Shown here one piece after another: positions 24,967 through 35,434 of a stretch of 64,000 nucleotides of DNA. Below the pieces are notes generated by a model, which was given only the letters and a program-made list of their open reading frames with translations, was not told the DNA's origin and did no database searches. A program made the translations under genes and the position numbers. The stretch covers positions 1 through 64,000 of the forward strand of contig NZ_QAON01000012.1 in NCBI RefSeq assembly GCF_003051055.1. Direction: 5' to 3'. The stretch's first letter is position 1; the number at the start of each line of letters is the position of its first letter. This DNA is from Agitococcus lubricus. GTDB taxonomy: Bacteria; Pseudomonadota; Gammaproteobacteria; Pseudomonadales; Moraxellaceae.

Positions 24967-25644
24967 ATGCGCGCTGTCTATTTGAGTGTGTCTTTATGGG
25001 TATCGGCTATAGTCCATGCTGACAGTTTAGTCGGTTATTGGACGACACAATGGCAGGGTGAAACACTGACACTACAACTAGATGCCGATGGTACGGGGCT
25101 GCTTAATCAGCAACAGATTCGTTATGCGACGCAAGCTAATGTCTTATGGGTAGAAACGTCGGCAGGGCTGAGTAGCTACTATTATCAATTACAGCAGGGT
25201 AAATTAAGCCTACAAGGTGGAGATTTGACTGTACCGATGGTCTTGGTACGCAGCAAAAAGACGCAAGCTATTCAGAAAAACACGACTGGCACAAAGCAAA
25301 CGCATTTAGTAGGTAAATGGTGCTGGCTGAGTGCTTTCTCGGCAAATACAGGCGGCGGCAGTACAAGTAGTCGTTGTTTTGTATTAGAGGCGAATGGTCG
25401 TTATAGCTATCAAGATGAAAGTAGCACAGAGGCTTATGGGGGTGGCATGTGGGGCGGTACCCATACGCAGCATCAAGATAGCGGCCAGTGGTCACTCAAT
25501 AATCATACAATGACTGCACGTTCTGATACAGGTCAAGTCACGGAGTACCGTGTTGAACTCAAAAATCACCCCAAAAATCGAGACCCGATGATTTGTTTAG
25601 ATGGCGAGTGTTATGTGAGTTTTTATCAAAAAGCCCCGTGGTAA
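24967..25644 (+). CDS. Secreted protein of unknown function, two lipocalin-like halves
   Basis: 225 residues with a signal peptide (cleavage probably after VHA, residue 18). The two halves each start alike (SLVGYWTTQW at 20 and HLVGKWCWLS at 113) and go on as predicted beta-strands, suggesting a duplicated lipocalin/META-like barrel. The second half has four Cys. AAGGAG precedes the ATG. The next gene starts 3 bases after its stop by the longest frame, but its real start is likely 45 bases downstream. I do not recognise a family. Confidence 0.65.
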   Translation: MRAVYLSVSLWVSAIVHADSLVGYWTTQWQGETLTLQLDADGTGLLNQQQIRYATQANVLWVETSAGLSSYYYQLQQGKLSLQGGDLTVPMVLVRSKKTQAIQKNTTGTKQTHLVGKWCWLSAFSANTGGGSTSSRCFVLEANGRYSYQDESSTEAYGGGMWGGTHTQHQDSGQWSLNNHTMTARSDTGQVTEYRVELKNHPKNRDPMICLDGECYVSFYQKAPW

Positions 25645-25689
25645 TCTATGGGCGAGACGACCGTGTTTTTTCCTCAGGAGCTTGCTATT

Positions 25690-26700
25690 GTGTTTGACTT
25701 TCTTGTTTTTATTGGCCGTTTTCAGCCTTTTCATATCGGTCATGCACAGGTATTGGCGCAGGCGCTGGCACAAAGCCAACAGGTGATTATGCTGATTGGG
25801 TCTGCCCGTCAACCGCGTAATACGCGTAATCCGTTTACTGTGTCTGAGCGTAGTGAGATGATTTTATCTTCATTAGCCGCAGAACAGGCAGCGCGTGTGC
25901 ATTGTTATCCTTTAGATGATTGTTTATATAATGATGCTTTATGGGTAAAAACAGTACAAGAAGCGGTACAAACGGTTGTGAGTCGTCAATCTGACGGGGG
26001 GCAACTGAAAATAGGTTTGATTGGTCACCAAAAAGACCACAGCTCTTATTATTTACGCTTATTTCCACAATGGCACAGTGTGGATGTGGAAAACTTTCAG
26101 TCTTTGTCGGCAACCCCCTTACGAGATGCCTATTTATTAGGCAAGACACTCGACAATACCTTATTACCTTTGGCCACACAGCAGGTTTTGCAACGTTTTA
26201 AGCAACAGCCTGTTTATCAAGACCTAGCAGCAGAAGCCGCCTTTATTGAACAATATAAACAAGCGTGGTCAGTTGCACCGTATGCCCCGACCTTTGTCAC
26301 TGTTGATGCCGTCGTATTACAAGCAGGACACATTTTGCTAGTTGAACGTAAGACCAGACCAGGCAAAGGTTTATTTGCTTTACCAGGGGGCTTTGTCGAT
26401 GCACAAGAAACGCTCATTGCGGCCTGTGTACGTGAGCTACAAGAAGAAACACAATTAGGCGTCCCTGAAACGGTATTATATGGCGCACTTAAAGCGCAAC
26501 GGGTATTTGATGAGCCAAACCGTTCTGCTCGTGGCCGTACGATTACCCATGCCTTTATGTTTGAGTTCGCTCCCGATGTGGCTTTGCCATATGTCAAAGG
26601 GGGGGACGATGCGAAATCTGCCTTTTGGTTGCCTCTATCCGAACTAACCCCAGAGTATTTATTTGAAGACCATTTTCATATCATTAATGCCATGCTTTAG
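25690..26700 (+). CDS. nadM: Bifunctional NMN adenylyltransferase / Nudix hydrolase
   Basis: 336 residues when started at GTG 25690, which has AGGAG 9 bases upstream and puts the first motif at the usual place; ATG 25648 would add 14 unconserved residues. Residues 1-170 are a NadM-type adenylyltransferase with GRFQPFHIGH (9-18) and SATPLRD. Residues 195-330 are a Nudix domain with GGFVDAQET and RELQEE. Together they make NAD from NMN and ATP and hydrolyse ADP-ribose-type nucleotides, in NAD recycling. The gene symbol is by homology to Francisella/Synechocystis NadM. Confidence 0.92.
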   Translation: MFDFLVFIGRFQPFHIGHAQVLAQALAQSQQVIMLIGSARQPRNTRNPFTVSERSEMILSSLAAEQAARVHCYPLDDCLYNDALWVKTVQEAVQTVVSRQSDGGQLKIGLIGHQKDHSSYYLRLFPQWHSVDVENFQSLSATPLRDAYLLGKTLDNTLLPLATQQVLQRFKQQPVYQDLAAEAAFIEQYKQAWSVAPYAPTFVTVDAVVLQAGHILLVERKTRPGKGLFALPGGFVDAQETLIAACVRELQEETQLGVPETVLYGALKAQRVFDEPNRSARGRTITHAFMFEFAPDVALPYVKGGDDAKSAFWLPLSELTPEYLFEDHFHIINAML

Positions 26701-26739
26701 CCCAATGGTATATCTTCACCAAGAAAAAAAGGAAATCTT

Positions 26740-27267
26740 ATGAAAGTCCTATCGTTACTCGCTGTATTGTGTTGTGCAACACACAGTTATGCCGACATTA
26801 TTATTCCCATGAATATGGTGGATGAGAAAGGCGTGGGTGTAAGTATTGGCCAAATCAATGCTGCAGATTCAGCCTATGGCTTGGTACTAACGCCGAATTT
26901 AACGGGCTTGCCCGCAGGTTTACATGGTTTTCATATTCATGAAAACCCCAGTTGTGATGCTAAAGAAAAAGACGGAAAAATGACTCCCGCACTGGCTGCG
27001 GGCGGTCATTTAGACCCCAAAGGTACTAAAAAGCATGATACACCGTGGGGAGAGGGGCACTTAGGAGATTTACCCGCATTGTTTGTGGATGCGAATGGCA
27101 AAGCGACGCAACCCGTACTAGCGCCACGACTTAAATTGGCTGATGTCGTTGGACGTTCAATCATGATTCATGCGGGGGGTGATAATCATGCCGACCATCC
27201 AATGCCTTTAGGGGGTGGTGCAGCGCGGATGGCCTGTGGTGTCATTAAAAAATTAGGTGGAGGCTAA
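26740..27267 (+). CDS. sodC: Periplasmic Cu/Zn superoxide dismutase
   Basis: 175 residues with a signal peptide ending at SYA-D. Copper and zinc ligands are seen in [11 protein letters not shown] (His65, His67, bridging His90 in GGHLDP), HLGDLP, and the late HAGGDNHAD. The Cys in NPSCD and in MACGVI form the fold disulfide. It removes superoxide in the periplasm. An AAGGAA site precedes the ATG; it is followed by a terminator. Confidence 0.95.
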   Translation: MKVLSLLAVLCCATHSYADIIIPMNMVDEKGVGVSIGQINAADSAYGLVLTPNLTGLPAGLHGFHIHENPSCDAKEKDGKMTPALAAGGHLDPKGTKKHDTPWGEGHLGDLPALFVDANGKATQPVLAPRLKLADVVGRSIMIHAGGDNHADHPMPLGGGAARMACGVIKKLGGG

Positions 27268-27272
27268 AAAAG

Positions 27273-27296
27273 ACGGCGTAAAATACGCCGTTCTTA
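27273..27296 (+). terminator. Intrinsic terminator after sodC
   Basis: Stem ACGGCGTA/TACGCCGT (27273-27280, 27284-27291) with AAA loop, A-rich before and TCTTA after, 5 bases after the stop codon. Confidence 0.75.
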
Positions 27297-27463
27297 TCGT
27301 GGCTAACGCTAATTGAGTCCCTTAGCGTTTGTATGTTGTATTGAGTCCAACTGTATTATAGAAAAAAGTATTCCGTTGTGAAGCTCTAATACAGATTGCG
27401 ATGAAGAGGCTAATAGACTCAAAGCAAATACGACAGACAAAGCAAAGATATAACAGATGCGTC

Positions 27464-29440
27464 TCATTCTATTAGAACTTGCCCATCTTGTACTAACGTA
27501 CCTGTTGCCACCCAGACTTCTGTAATGGTAAAGTCAGATTGCGCGGTGATGCGGTGCTCCATTTTCATTGCCTCCATAACCACTAAGGTATCACCTTGTT
27601 TGACGGCTTGGCCTGCGGTCACTAAGACGGCAGTAATACGGCCTGTCATGGGCGCACGATAGCCTTGATGGGCATCTTGCTTATTTGCACGATGCAAATA
27701 GGGTTCTTGAAATTGGCATTGCCAAACCATACGCTCATGGCGTAGTTGTAGGCCATGTGCATCGAAACAAACCTTAAAACTTAAACGCTGCTCTTTATCT
27801 TGGTATATCCAGTTTTGATTTTCTGTAAAACAGATAAAATCAATATCTTGGTCGTTAAGTCTCGCTTGATAATGATGCCTTGCAGTAGCAGTGAGGCTAA
27901 GGCTGTGGGATTCCTCATTGATTATTAGTGTCAACTGGCTATCACGACGGCCAAAACTACGCCATCCTTCGAGTTGCTGCCACGGCGAAAATTGGTCGTT
28001 CGTGTTTGAGCTTTGTTGTTGCTGGCGTTGACGTTGATAATAAAAAGCAGCCGCAACCAATAAGGCCTGTTGTTGATGACGTGAATCTTGACTAATTAAT
28101 TCGGTATGTCTGCCTATTAAAAAGTCTGTTCCCAAATCACAGGCTGCAAAATCAGGATGAGCAATTACTTTTTGTAAATAACCTAAATTATGCCGTAAAC
28201 CTGTCACGCGCATGTCGTTTAGAGTTTGTAATAAACGTGCGATAGCTGTGGTACGATTTTCACCCCACGCAATGACCTTGGCGAGCATGGGATCATAATA
28301 GGGGGAAATGTCATCACCCGCTTGAAAACCTGTGTCAATACGTTGCCATGTGTGTTGTTGTGGAAAGTCAAATTCTGTCAGTCGACCAATCACAGGGAGA
28401 AAATCATGCGTAGGGTCTTCGGCATATAAGCGTACTTCAATGGCATGTCCCTGTGCCTGTAATTGTGTTTGCTCCAAGGTTAAGGTTTCACCGTTAGCAA
28501 TCTTGAGTTGCCACTCTACCAAATCTAAGCCACTAATAAATTCGGTAACGGGATGTTCGACCTGTAGGCGGGTGTTCATCTCCATAAAATAGAATTGTTC
28601 ATTCGCCACTAAAAACTCAATCGTTCCTGCATTACTATAAGCAATGGCTTTTGCGGCTTGTACGGCTGCTTCACCCATCGCTTGCCGTAGCGATGCGGGT
28701 AAGTTGGGGGCAGGGGCTTCTTCAACCACTTTCTGATGGCGGCGTTGTAATGAACAATCACGGTCGAACAAATAAATGCAATGCCCATATTTGTCTGCCA
28801 AGATTTGTACTTCGACATGACGCGGTTTGACTAAGAGTTTTTCGATGAGTAGGCGACTATCACCAAAACTGTTTAAGCCCTCACGTTGAGCGGCAGCAAT
28901 CGCCTCCTCTAGCTCATGGGCTTGATGTACAGCGCGCATCCCTTTGCCACCACCACCAGCAGAGGCTTTGAGTAAGACCGGTAAACCAATTGCCAAGGCT
29001 TGTGTTTTTAAGGTGTCTAAGGCTTGGTCTTCACCATGATAACCAGGTATCAGTGGGACACCAGCTTGTTGCATCAGGGCTTTAGCCTGAGATTTGCCAC
29101 CCATCGCCGCAATTGACTCTGCAGAAGGGCCGACAAAAATTAAGCCTGCGGCACTGACTGCGGCGGAAAAATCGGCATTTTCAGATAAAAATCCATAGCC
29201 TGGATGAATCGCTTGTGCGCCACTACGCAGTGCTGTGGCAATCATTTTATCGGCACATAGATAAGATTCACGGCTAGGCGGATTACCAATACAATAGGCT
29301 TCATCGGCTAATTGTACATGCAGAGCGTTGGCGTCTGCGGTAGAGTAAACGGCCACGGTTTTTATGCCTAAACGACGTGCTGTTTTGATAATGCGGCAGG
29401 CAATTTCGCCGCGATTTGCGATGAGTAGCTTAGTAATCAT
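27464..29440 (-). CDS. liuD: Methylcrotonyl-CoA carboxylase biotin-containing alpha subunit
   Basis: 658 residues. Biotin carboxylase domain (1-450) opens with LLIANRGEIACRI, has the Gly-rich ATP loop KASAGGGGKGM and the conserved EMNTRLQVEHPVTE; a BT-type linker follows; the C-terminal biotinyl domain has biotin Lys626 in EAMKM. It carboxylates biotin with bicarbonate and ATP and works with the beta subunit LiuB on 3-methylcrotonyl-CoA in leucine breakdown. The liuA/B/C neighbours decide for methylcrotonyl- over propionyl-, acetyl- or geranyl-CoA. Its ATG overlaps the liuC stop by 4 bases. Confidence 0.93.
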   Translation of the reverse strand: MITKLLIANRGEIACRIIKTARRLGIKTVAVYSTADANALHVQLADEAYCIGNPPSRESYLCADKMIATALRSGAQAIHPGYGFLSENADFSAAVSAAGLIFVGPSAESIAAMGGKSQAKALMQQAGVPLIPGYHGEDQALDTLKTQALAIGLPVLLKASAGGGGKGMRAVHQAHELEEAIAAAQREGLNSFGDSRLLIEKLLVKPRHVEVQILADKYGHCIYLFDRDCSLQRRHQKVVEEAPAPNLPASLRQAMGEAAVQAAKAIAYSNAGTIEFLVANEQFYFMEMNTRLQVEHPVTEFISGLDLVEWQLKIANGETLTLEQTQLQAQGHAIEVRLYAEDPTHDFLPVIGRLTEFDFPQQHTWQRIDTGFQAGDDISPYYDPMLAKVIAWGENRTTAIARLLQTLNDMRVTGLRHNLGYLQKVIAHPDFAACDLGTDFLIGRHTELISQDSRHQQQALLVAAAFYYQRQRQQQQSSNTNDQFSPWQQLEGWRSFGRRDSQLTLIINEESHSLSLTATARHHYQARLNDQDIDFICFTENQNWIYQDKEQRLSFKVCFDAHGLQLRHERMVWQCQFQEPYLHRANKQDAHQGYRAPMTGRITAVLVTAGQAVKQGDTLVVMEAMKMEHRITAQSDFTITEVWVATGTLVQDGQVLIE

Positions 29441-30210
29441 TTAATCCATCCCGCAGGGCGTTTTGCCAAAAATGCACTGAGGCCTTCTTTACCTTCGGTG
29501 CTGGCACGCAAGTCTGCAATCAATGTCGTGGTATAGTCGCGTAAGTCTGCATCTAGAGTTGGGTGTACCCGTTGTATTAAACGCTTACAGGCTGACAACG
29601 CCTGTGGTGAATTGAGCAGTAAATGTTGAATAATTTGTTCACTTTCGGCGTCGAGTGCGTCAGACGTGCACATATACTGGACTAAACCCAAACGATAGGC
29701 AGTCTCTGTGTTAAAACGTTCGCCTGTTAAAAAATAACGCTGTGCTTGTCGATGACCAATAGCGGCCATGACATAAGGACTAATCACCGCAGGGACTAGG
29801 CCTAATTTGACCTCTGACAGTGCAAAACTGGCTTTATCGCTGGCGATAGCTAAGTCACAACAACTGACTAGCCCGACACCGCCTCCTAACGCAGCACCTT
29901 GCACAATGGCTAAGGTAGGGCAGGGAAAGTGATATAAACTCGACATCAATTCTGCCAACTGCTCGGCGTCGTGTTTATTTTCTTCGGGACTGTATGTGGC
30001 AACACGTTTCATCCAATTCAAGTCTGCGCCTGCGGAAAAACTTTTACCTGTTGCTTTAAGCACGAGTAGCCGTACGTCGGTTTGGATAGCATAATGACGA
30101 ATGATGGTATTTAATTGGGCAATTAAGTTGTCATCAAACGCATTATGTAATTCAGGACGATTAAGGCATAGGGTCACTACACCTCGATTATCACAGTGAT
30201 GAGTGAGCAT
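29437..30210 (-). CDS. liuC: 3-methylglutaconyl-CoA hydratase (enoyl-CoA hydratase family)
   Basis: 257 residues, crotonase fold. SFSAGADLNWMK forms the first oxyanion-hole strand, and GAALGGGVGLVSCCD the second; the late ERFNTETAYRLGLVQ is also typical. It hydrates 3-methylglutaconyl-CoA to HMG-CoA. It sits between liuB (3-base gap) and liuD (4-base overlap), which supports this substrate over general beta-oxidation. Confidence 0.9.
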   Translation of the reverse strand: MLTHHCDNRGVVTLCLNRPELHNAFDDNLIAQLNTIIRHYAIQTDVRLLVLKATGKSFSAGADLNWMKRVATYSPEENKHDAEQLAELMSSLYHFPCPTLAIVQGAALGGGVGLVSCCDLAIASDKASFALSEVKLGLVPAVISPYVMAAIGHRQAQRYFLTGERFNTETAYRLGLVQYMCTSDALDAESEQIIQHLLLNSPQALSACKRLIQRVHPTLDADLRDYTTTLIADLRASTEGKEGLSAFLAKRPAGWIK

Positions 30211-30213
30211 AAG

Positions 30214-31824
30214 TTACATCCTGAAAACGCCAAATTGTGTCTGTTCGCTTGGTGCGTTTAAGCTGGCCGAAATACATAAGCCTAACACATCACGTGTGTG
30301 TGCGGGGTCAATAATGCCATCGTCCCAGAGTCGTGCGCTGGCATAAAAAGGATGTGATTCGCGTTGATATTTTTCTAGGTAAGGTTGCTTAAACGCAGCT
30401 TCTTCTTCGGCTGACCAATGAATACCTCGTTTGGCATTGGCTGCTTTTTGGACGTCCGTTAATACGCTGGCGGCTTGTTCTCCCCCCATGACGGCAATAC
30501 GTGAATTTGGCCAGCTAAATAAAAAGCGTGGGCTATAGGCGCGGCCACACATGCCATAATTCCCTGCGCCGTAAGAGCCACCAATAATGACCGTAAATTT
30601 AGGCACTTTGGCGCACGCAACAGCAGTCACCATTTTGGCACCGTGTTTGGCAATGCCGCCTTCTTCGTATTTTTTGCCCACCATAAATCCCGTGATATTT
30701 TGTAAAAATACCAATGGGATATTACGTTGACAGCATAACTCAATAAAATGCGCACCTTTTTGTGCAGACTCACCAAATAAAATACCATTATTCGCAACAA
30801 TCCCTACAGGATACCCCCACCAATGCGCAAAGCCGCAAACTAAGGTATTGCCATACAAGGGTTTGAATTCATCAAATGCTGAGTCGTCGACTAAACGGGC
30901 AATAATTTCACGGACATCAAAGGGTTGACGTGTATCTTTGGGAATAATGCCGTAAATTTCTTCGGCAGCATAACGCGGTGGCCGTGGTGTTTGCACGGCA
31001 AGTTGAATCTGTTTACGTCGATTTAATCGACTAATCGCTGCCCGAGCGAGGGCGAGGGCATGGGTATCATTGTCGGCTAATTGGTCAGTCACGCCCGAGG
31101 TACGACAATGTAGGTCGGCACCACCTAAGTCTTCGGCACTCACAATTTCACCTGTAGCAGCTTTGACTAAGGGAGGGCCAGCTAAAAAAATGGTGCCTTG
31201 ATTTTTAACAATAATCGCTTCATCTGCCATGGATGGCACATAAGCACCGCCCGCTGTACAAGAGCCCATCACCACCGCAATTTGAGGAATATTGCGTGCT
31301 GACATATTCGCTTGATTGAAAAAAATCCGTCCAAAATGGCGTTCGTCGGGAAATACTTCATCTTGTCTAGGCAGATTAGCACCGCCTGAGTCGACTAAAT
31401 AAATACAGGGTAAATGATTCTCTTGGGCAATTGTTTGTGCACGTAGATGTTTTTTGACGGTTAAAGGGTAATAAGAACCACCTTTGACGGTAGCATCATT
31501 AGCGGCAATCACACATTCAATCCCACCTACACGGCCAATACCTGCCACCAACCCTGCGGCTGGGACATCTTCTTTGCCATAAACTTGATAAGCGGCGAGT
31601 GGCGATAATTCTAAAAAAGGAGAGCCTGTATCTAATAAACTCAAAATACGTTCACGTGCAGTGAGTTTGCCTCGACTTTTATGGCGAGCGACCGCCGCTT
31701 CACCGCCGCCTTGTTCTATGGTTAATAATACGTGATTTAATTCAGCTAATTGCTGACGTAAGGCAAGGGTGTTTTCTAAAAAACTCGCACTATGCGTATT
31801 CACTTGGCTATGCAAAATGGGCAT
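30214..31824 (-). CDS. liuB: Methylcrotonyl-CoA carboxylase carboxyltransferase beta subunit
   Basis: 536 residues from ATG 31824, which has GAGG 8 bases upstream; a GTG at 31848 is less likely. The N- and C-terminal carboxyltransferase halves are clear ([63 protein letters not shown]). It moves the carboxyl group from biotin on LiuD to 3-methylcrotonyl-CoA. A TATAAT-like box immediately upstream (minus strand, 31838-31843) and a 200-base gap from liuA suggest it may also have its own promoter. Confidence 0.93.
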   Translation of the reverse strand: MPILHSQVNTHSASFLENTLALRQQLAELNHVLLTIEQGGGEAAVARHKSRGKLTARERILSLLDTGSPFLELSPLAAYQVYGKEDVPAAGLVAGIGRVGGIECVIAANDATVKGGSYYPLTVKKHLRAQTIAQENHLPCIYLVDSGGANLPRQDEVFPDERHFGRIFFNQANMSARNIPQIAVVMGSCTAGGAYVPSMADEAIIVKNQGTIFLAGPPLVKAATGEIVSAEDLGGADLHCRTSGVTDQLADNDTHALALARAAISRLNRRKQIQLAVQTPRPPRYAAEEIYGIIPKDTRQPFDVREIIARLVDDSAFDEFKPLYGNTLVCGFAHWWGYPVGIVANNGILFGESAQKGAHFIELCCQRNIPLVFLQNITGFMVGKKYEEGGIAKHGAKMVTAVACAKVPKFTVIIGGSYGAGNYGMCGRAYSPRFLFSWPNSRIAVMGGEQAASVLTDVQKAANAKRGIHWSAEEEAAFKQPYLEKYQRESHPFYASARLWDDGIIDPAHTRDVLGLCISASLNAPSEQTQFGVFRM

Positions 31825-32036
31825 AAAATCGCCTCGTATATTATACACTCCCTAAAAATAGAGAGTTTACTAAAAAACCTAAAAAATACTCAGGTATATA
31901 TGAAGAAATGTGTATCATTCTGCTTAGAACTTAGGCGGTCTAAAAGCCTAAGCCCTATGCGTTCACTCCCTCACGCTTGGTCAAGAAGGGGATGATTAGA
32001 TATCCTAACCCTTAGCGCATCGTTGCCTTGATATGT

Positions 32037-33203
32037 TTAGCGTGTTTCGTTAAATAATTCACGGCCAATTAACATACGGCGAATTTCCGACGTCCCTGCA
32101 CCAATCTCATATAATTTTGCGTCTCGTAATAAACGACCTGTGGCATAGTCGTTGATATAACCATTGCCGCCCAAAATTTGTATCGCGTCTAAAGCCGTTT
32201 GTGTGGCATTTTCAGCGCAATATAAAATGGTAGCGGCTGCATCTTTACGTGCAGTCTCACCACGGTCACAGGCTTGGGCAACAGCATATAAATAAGCACG
32301 GGAGGCATTGAGCTTGGTATACATATCTGCCACTTTGCCTTGAATTAACTGAAATTCACCAATTGATTGGCCAAATTGTTTACGCTCGTGGATATAAGGA
32401 ATCGTGATGTCTAAACAGGCCTGCATAACACCAACTGGGCCTGCCGCTAAGACAATACGCTCATAGTCTAAACCGCTCATTAAAACTTTAGCACCGCCAC
32501 CAACAACTCCTAAAATATTGCTATCGGGTACAAAACAGTCAGTAAATACTAACTCGCAGGTGTTAGAACCACGCATGCCTAATTTATCGAGTTTGGGCGA
32601 ACGGCTAAAACCTTGCCAGTCTCGCTCAACAATGAATGCGGTCATCCCTTTAGAGGGAGTACCCATTAAATCTGTTTTGGCATAAATGACATAAGTATGT
32701 GCATCAGGCCCATTGGTAATCCACATTTTATGGCCATTGAGCAAAAAGCCACCGTCTACTTTGTCGGCACGTAATTTCATACTGACGACATCCGAACCCG
32801 CCGTCGTTTCGCTCATGGCTAAGGCGCCAATATGTTCGCCGCTAATCAGTTTGGGTAAGTATTTGGCACGTTGCTCGGCATTCCCATTACGATAAATTTG
32901 ATTGACACATAAGTTAGAATGCGCACCATAAGATAGACCAACAGAGGCAGAAGCGCGGGAGATTTCTTCGATGGCTAAGACATGCGCTAAATAGCCCATA
33001 TTCACACCACCATATTCTTCGCTCACCGTCATACCTAACAAGCCTAAATCACCAAATTTACGCCACAAGTCCATGGGAAACTCATTAGATTTATCAATAT
33101 CGGCGGCACGTGGTGCAATTTCTTCTTGAGCAAATTTATAAACCATATCGCGTAATTGGATATAGGTGGGGTCTAAGCCAAAATTCATGCCTGTATAGCT
33201 CAT
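32037..33203 (-). CDS. liuA: Isovaleryl-CoA dehydrogenase
   Basis: 388 residues from ATG 33203 (AGG 7 bases before; a GTG at 33257 would add 18 residues not found in the family). Acyl-CoA dehydrogenase fold: [16 protein letters not shown] and WITNGPDAH bind FAD, and the catalytic Glu in [13 protein letters not shown] is on helix G, the position specific to isovaleryl-CoA dehydrogenases. It oxidises isovaleryl-CoA to 3-methylcrotonyl-CoA, the first committed leucine step here. Heads the liu cluster. Confidence 0.93.
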   Translation of the reverse strand: MSYTGMNFGLDPTYIQLRDMVYKFAQEEIAPRAADIDKSNEFPMDLWRKFGDLGLLGMTVSEEYGGVNMGYLAHVLAIEEISRASASVGLSYGAHSNLCVNQIYRNGNAEQRAKYLPKLISGEHIGALAMSETTAGSDVVSMKLRADKVDGGFLLNGHKMWITNGPDAHTYVIYAKTDLMGTPSKGMTAFIVERDWQGFSRSPKLDKLGMRGSNTCELVFTDCFVPDSNILGVVGGGAKVLMSGLDYERIVLAAGPVGVMQACLDITIPYIHERKQFGQSIGEFQLIQGKVADMYTKLNASRAYLYAVAQACDRGETARKDAAATILYCAENATQTALDAIQILGGNGYINDYATGRLLRDAKLYEIGAGTSEIRRMLIGRELFNETR

Positions 33204-33579
33204 GGTAACACCTGTATAAGTGGTAATACGCTGCTCTGCTTGATTGACAGATATCACACAGCGTTATTTCTGATTTGATGATGGACGATAAATCTGAATG
33301 TAGGGATATCCCATGCTGACATTCATCTGCTTTTCTAAAGGTGGCAGGATAATACCAAGCAAATGCTTGCTTGGATAGTGGGTTTAACGGCTTCTTGTTT
33401 ACATACGCTTATCATAAAATTCTGCAAAAGCCTGCATTTTGCTGCTATCAACCGTTTGCTAATTTTGCTTGAGTAGGCATAATTCGACGGTGGAGGCCGC
33501 TGTCTTTGTATTGAGCTGCATTAGTCAATCAAAGCGGTGTGAGTTAAGCAGTAGCGATTGCAACAAACTGGGGCGAGTT
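33204..33579. other. Divergent intergenic region between liuA and an SDR gene
   Basis: About 375 bases. It holds the palindrome CCAAGCA-N6-TGCTTGG at 33355-33374 and GGGATATCCC at 33303-33312, both upstream of liuA. The longest upstream extension of the next gene (from 33469) has no family similarity and is taken as untranslated. Candidate operators only; no liuR-type regulator gene is nearby. Confidence 0.4.
33355..33374. promoter_or_regulatory. Palindrome upstream of liuA
   Basis: Seven-base perfect arms CCAAGCA/TGCTTGG with a 6-base spacer, about 150 bases before the liuA start. Possible operator for the liu cluster or the divergent gene. Confidence 0.3.
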
Positions 33580-34242
33580 ATGAGCGGAAAAACCGCAATT
33601 ATTATTGGTGCCACAGGGATGGTAGGCAAACAAGTATTAGCATTACTTTTAGAGTCAACGGCTTATCAGCACGTCATTGCGCTGAGTCGTCGCTCAATGT
33701 CTATCAGTCATCCTAAACTAAAAAATATGGTTATTGATTTTGACCATTTGGCTGAAGAGCTCAAGCATATTCATGCAGATGATGCCTTTTGTTGTTTGGG
33801 TACGACCATTAAACAAGCAGGCACTAAAGCCGCATTTCATAAAGTGGACTACACCTATAATTTTGAGTTTGCACACACTCTGAAGCAAAATGGCTGTCAG
33901 CATTTTTTACTGATTTCAGCCTTAGGGGCCTTTCCTAAATCCTTAGTATTTTATAGTCGTGTTAAAGGCTTATTGGAAAAAGATATTAGTGCCTTAAAGT
34001 TTACCCGTTTAAGTATTTTTAGGCCGTCGTTGTTATTAGGTGAGCGCGCAGAAAATCGCTTAGGGGAAAATTTGGCAGCTAATCTGTTTCCATTAATCAG
34101 CCCTTTTTTACGTGGTGGATTGCGAGCAATTCAACCTATTCAGGGCGCAGTTGTGGCCAATGCGATGGTATCAATCGCACAGCAACCCCCTACCAGCGAT
34201 AATCCCCATTTTTATTATTATGATGAGATGATGTCGGCATAG
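33580..34242 (+). CDS. NAD(P)-binding SDR-like protein (HTATIP2/atypical SDR type)
   Basis: 220 residues from ATG 33580, which puts the Rossmann motif [12 protein letters not shown] at residues 6-17. [31 protein letters not shown], and [10 protein letters not shown] (Tyr-x3-Lys) match the small atypical SDR group related to HTATIP2/TIP30. Substrate unknown. It may be cotranscribed with rraA 17 bases downstream. The long frame from 33469 is rejected because it adds 37 unconserved residues. Confidence 0.85.
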   Translation: MSGKTAIIIGATGMVGKQVLALLLESTAYQHVIALSRRSMSISHPKLKNMVIDFDHLAEELKHIHADDAFCCLGTTIKQAGTKAAFHKVDYTYNFEFAHTLKQNGCQHFLLISALGAFPKSLVFYSRVKGLLEKDISALKFTRLSIFRPSLLLGERAENRLGENLAANLFPLISPFLRGGLRAIQPIQGAVVANAMVSIAQQPPTSDNPHFYYYDEMMSA

Positions 34243-34259
34243 TTAAGAGGACGTTAAAC

Positions 34260-34748
34260 GTGAGCCATTATGTAACCCCCGATTTATGTGATGCGTATCC
34301 TACGGTACGTGTTATCACGCCAATGTTTAAGAATTTTGGTGGCCGTCAGTCCTTTGGTGGACAAGTAGTGACGGTTAAGTGCTTTGAAGATAATTCGCGC
34401 GTAAAAGAGCTACTGGCTACCGACGGTAAAGGTAAAGTGTTAGTCGTAGACGGTGGCGGCTCTCTACGTTGTGCCTTGCTGGGTGATTTAATTGGCGACA
34501 GCGCCGTCAAATATGGCTGGGAAGGCGTGGTGATTTACGGTTGTGTACGCGATGTTGACGCGTTAGCACAGTTAGATTTAGGCGTGCAGGCCTTAGCGGC
34601 TATGCCCTTAAAAAGTGTGCGTAAAGGCGTTGGCGAGGTGGGTATTAGTCTTTCTTTTGGCGGGGTCACTATTCAAGATGGTGAATATATCTATGCCGAC
34701 AATAACGGTGTGATTGTTGCTGACCAAGCCTTATCGATGCCGGTATAA
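34260..34748 (+). CDS. rraA: RraA family protein
   Basis: 162 residues from GTG 34260, with AAGAGG 9 bases before. [23 protein letters not shown], the phosphate-like loop [17 protein letters not shown] region, and [11 protein letters not shown] match RraA, which inhibits RNase E; homologues in other phyla are 4-hydroxy-4-methyl-2-oxoglutarate aldolases. The length and N-terminus fit the regulator type. The exact activity here is not provable by sequence. Confidence 0.92.
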   Translation: MSHYVTPDLCDAYPTVRVITPMFKNFGGRQSFGGQVVTVKCFEDNSRVKELLATDGKGKVLVVDGGGSLRCALLGDLIGDSAVKYGWEGVVIYGCVRDVDALAQLDLGVQALAAMPLKSVRKGVGEVGISLSFGGVTIQDGEYIYADNNGVIVADQALSMPV

Positions 34749-34818
34749 GCGCCTTGAAAACCTATAATCCTCTCCAACCGTGGGAGGGTTATCAACGCCT
34801 CTAAGAGGTATGCAGCCG

Positions 34819-35430
34819 CTAATGTCTTTGCGCTAAATCCTGCAATGGTTTAGACAGTCTTTCGGGATGGTGTGGTTTAACACCGACATAGTATTGCTGA
34901 ATCTGGCTGATATCATATTCCATATCGGCAGTTGGCTGATAAACCCCTAACATTTGTACTTCTTTTTTGTCGAAATCAATGCCCCATAAAATAATGGGGA
35001 CATTGGCTTCATAGGCAATGCGGTGAAAACCTGTTTTCCATGCTTGCGCGCTTGTCCGTGTGCCATCTGGCGCTAAACACAATAACATACGTTCTGATTG
35101 TTGAAGTTTTTGGATACTGATTTGTGTCACTTGATGTGCTTGTTGACGGTCAATGGGAATCGCACCTAACCACCGCATAAAGTAACCAAACCCCCATTTG
35201 AATAAAGAATGTTTGGCCATGACGGTGACTTTAATGTCTAAGGCAAAAATAGTGGCAAACGCAAAAAAACCATCAAGATTAGAGGTATGGGGGGCGCCAA
35301 TCATCACCGCTTTGGGGATATCTGGCATATCGCCGACAATTTTCCAACCCGTTATTTTTAACATCCATTGACCCAAAGCACTCATGAAGCTATTCCCACG
35401 CTCAGGCAAATGCTGATAACGGTGCGACAT
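34819..35430 (-). CDS. 1-acyl-glycerol-3-phosphate acyltransferase family protein
   Basis: 203 residues. The PlsC-type motif HTSNLD (H-x4-D) is near 48-53, the Arg motif in GAIPIDRQQ near 90-98 and LAPDGTR near 118-124 replaces the usual EGTR. There is one weak hydrophobic stretch near the start. It transfers acyl chains, probably to lysophosphatidate or another lysolipid. It lies directly downstream of an esterase-like gene, 4 bases apart. Confidence 0.88.
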   Translation of the reverse strand: MSHRYQHLPERGNSFMSALGQWMLKITGWKIVGDMPDIPKAVMIGAPHTSNLDGFFAFATIFALDIKVTVMAKHSLFKWGFGYFMRWLGAIPIDRQQAHQVTQISIQKLQQSERMLLCLAPDGTRTSAQAWKTGFHRIAYEANVPIILWGIDFDKKEVQMLGVYQPTADMEYDISQIQQYYVGVKPHHPERLSKPLQDLAQRH

Positions 35431-35434
35431 AATT

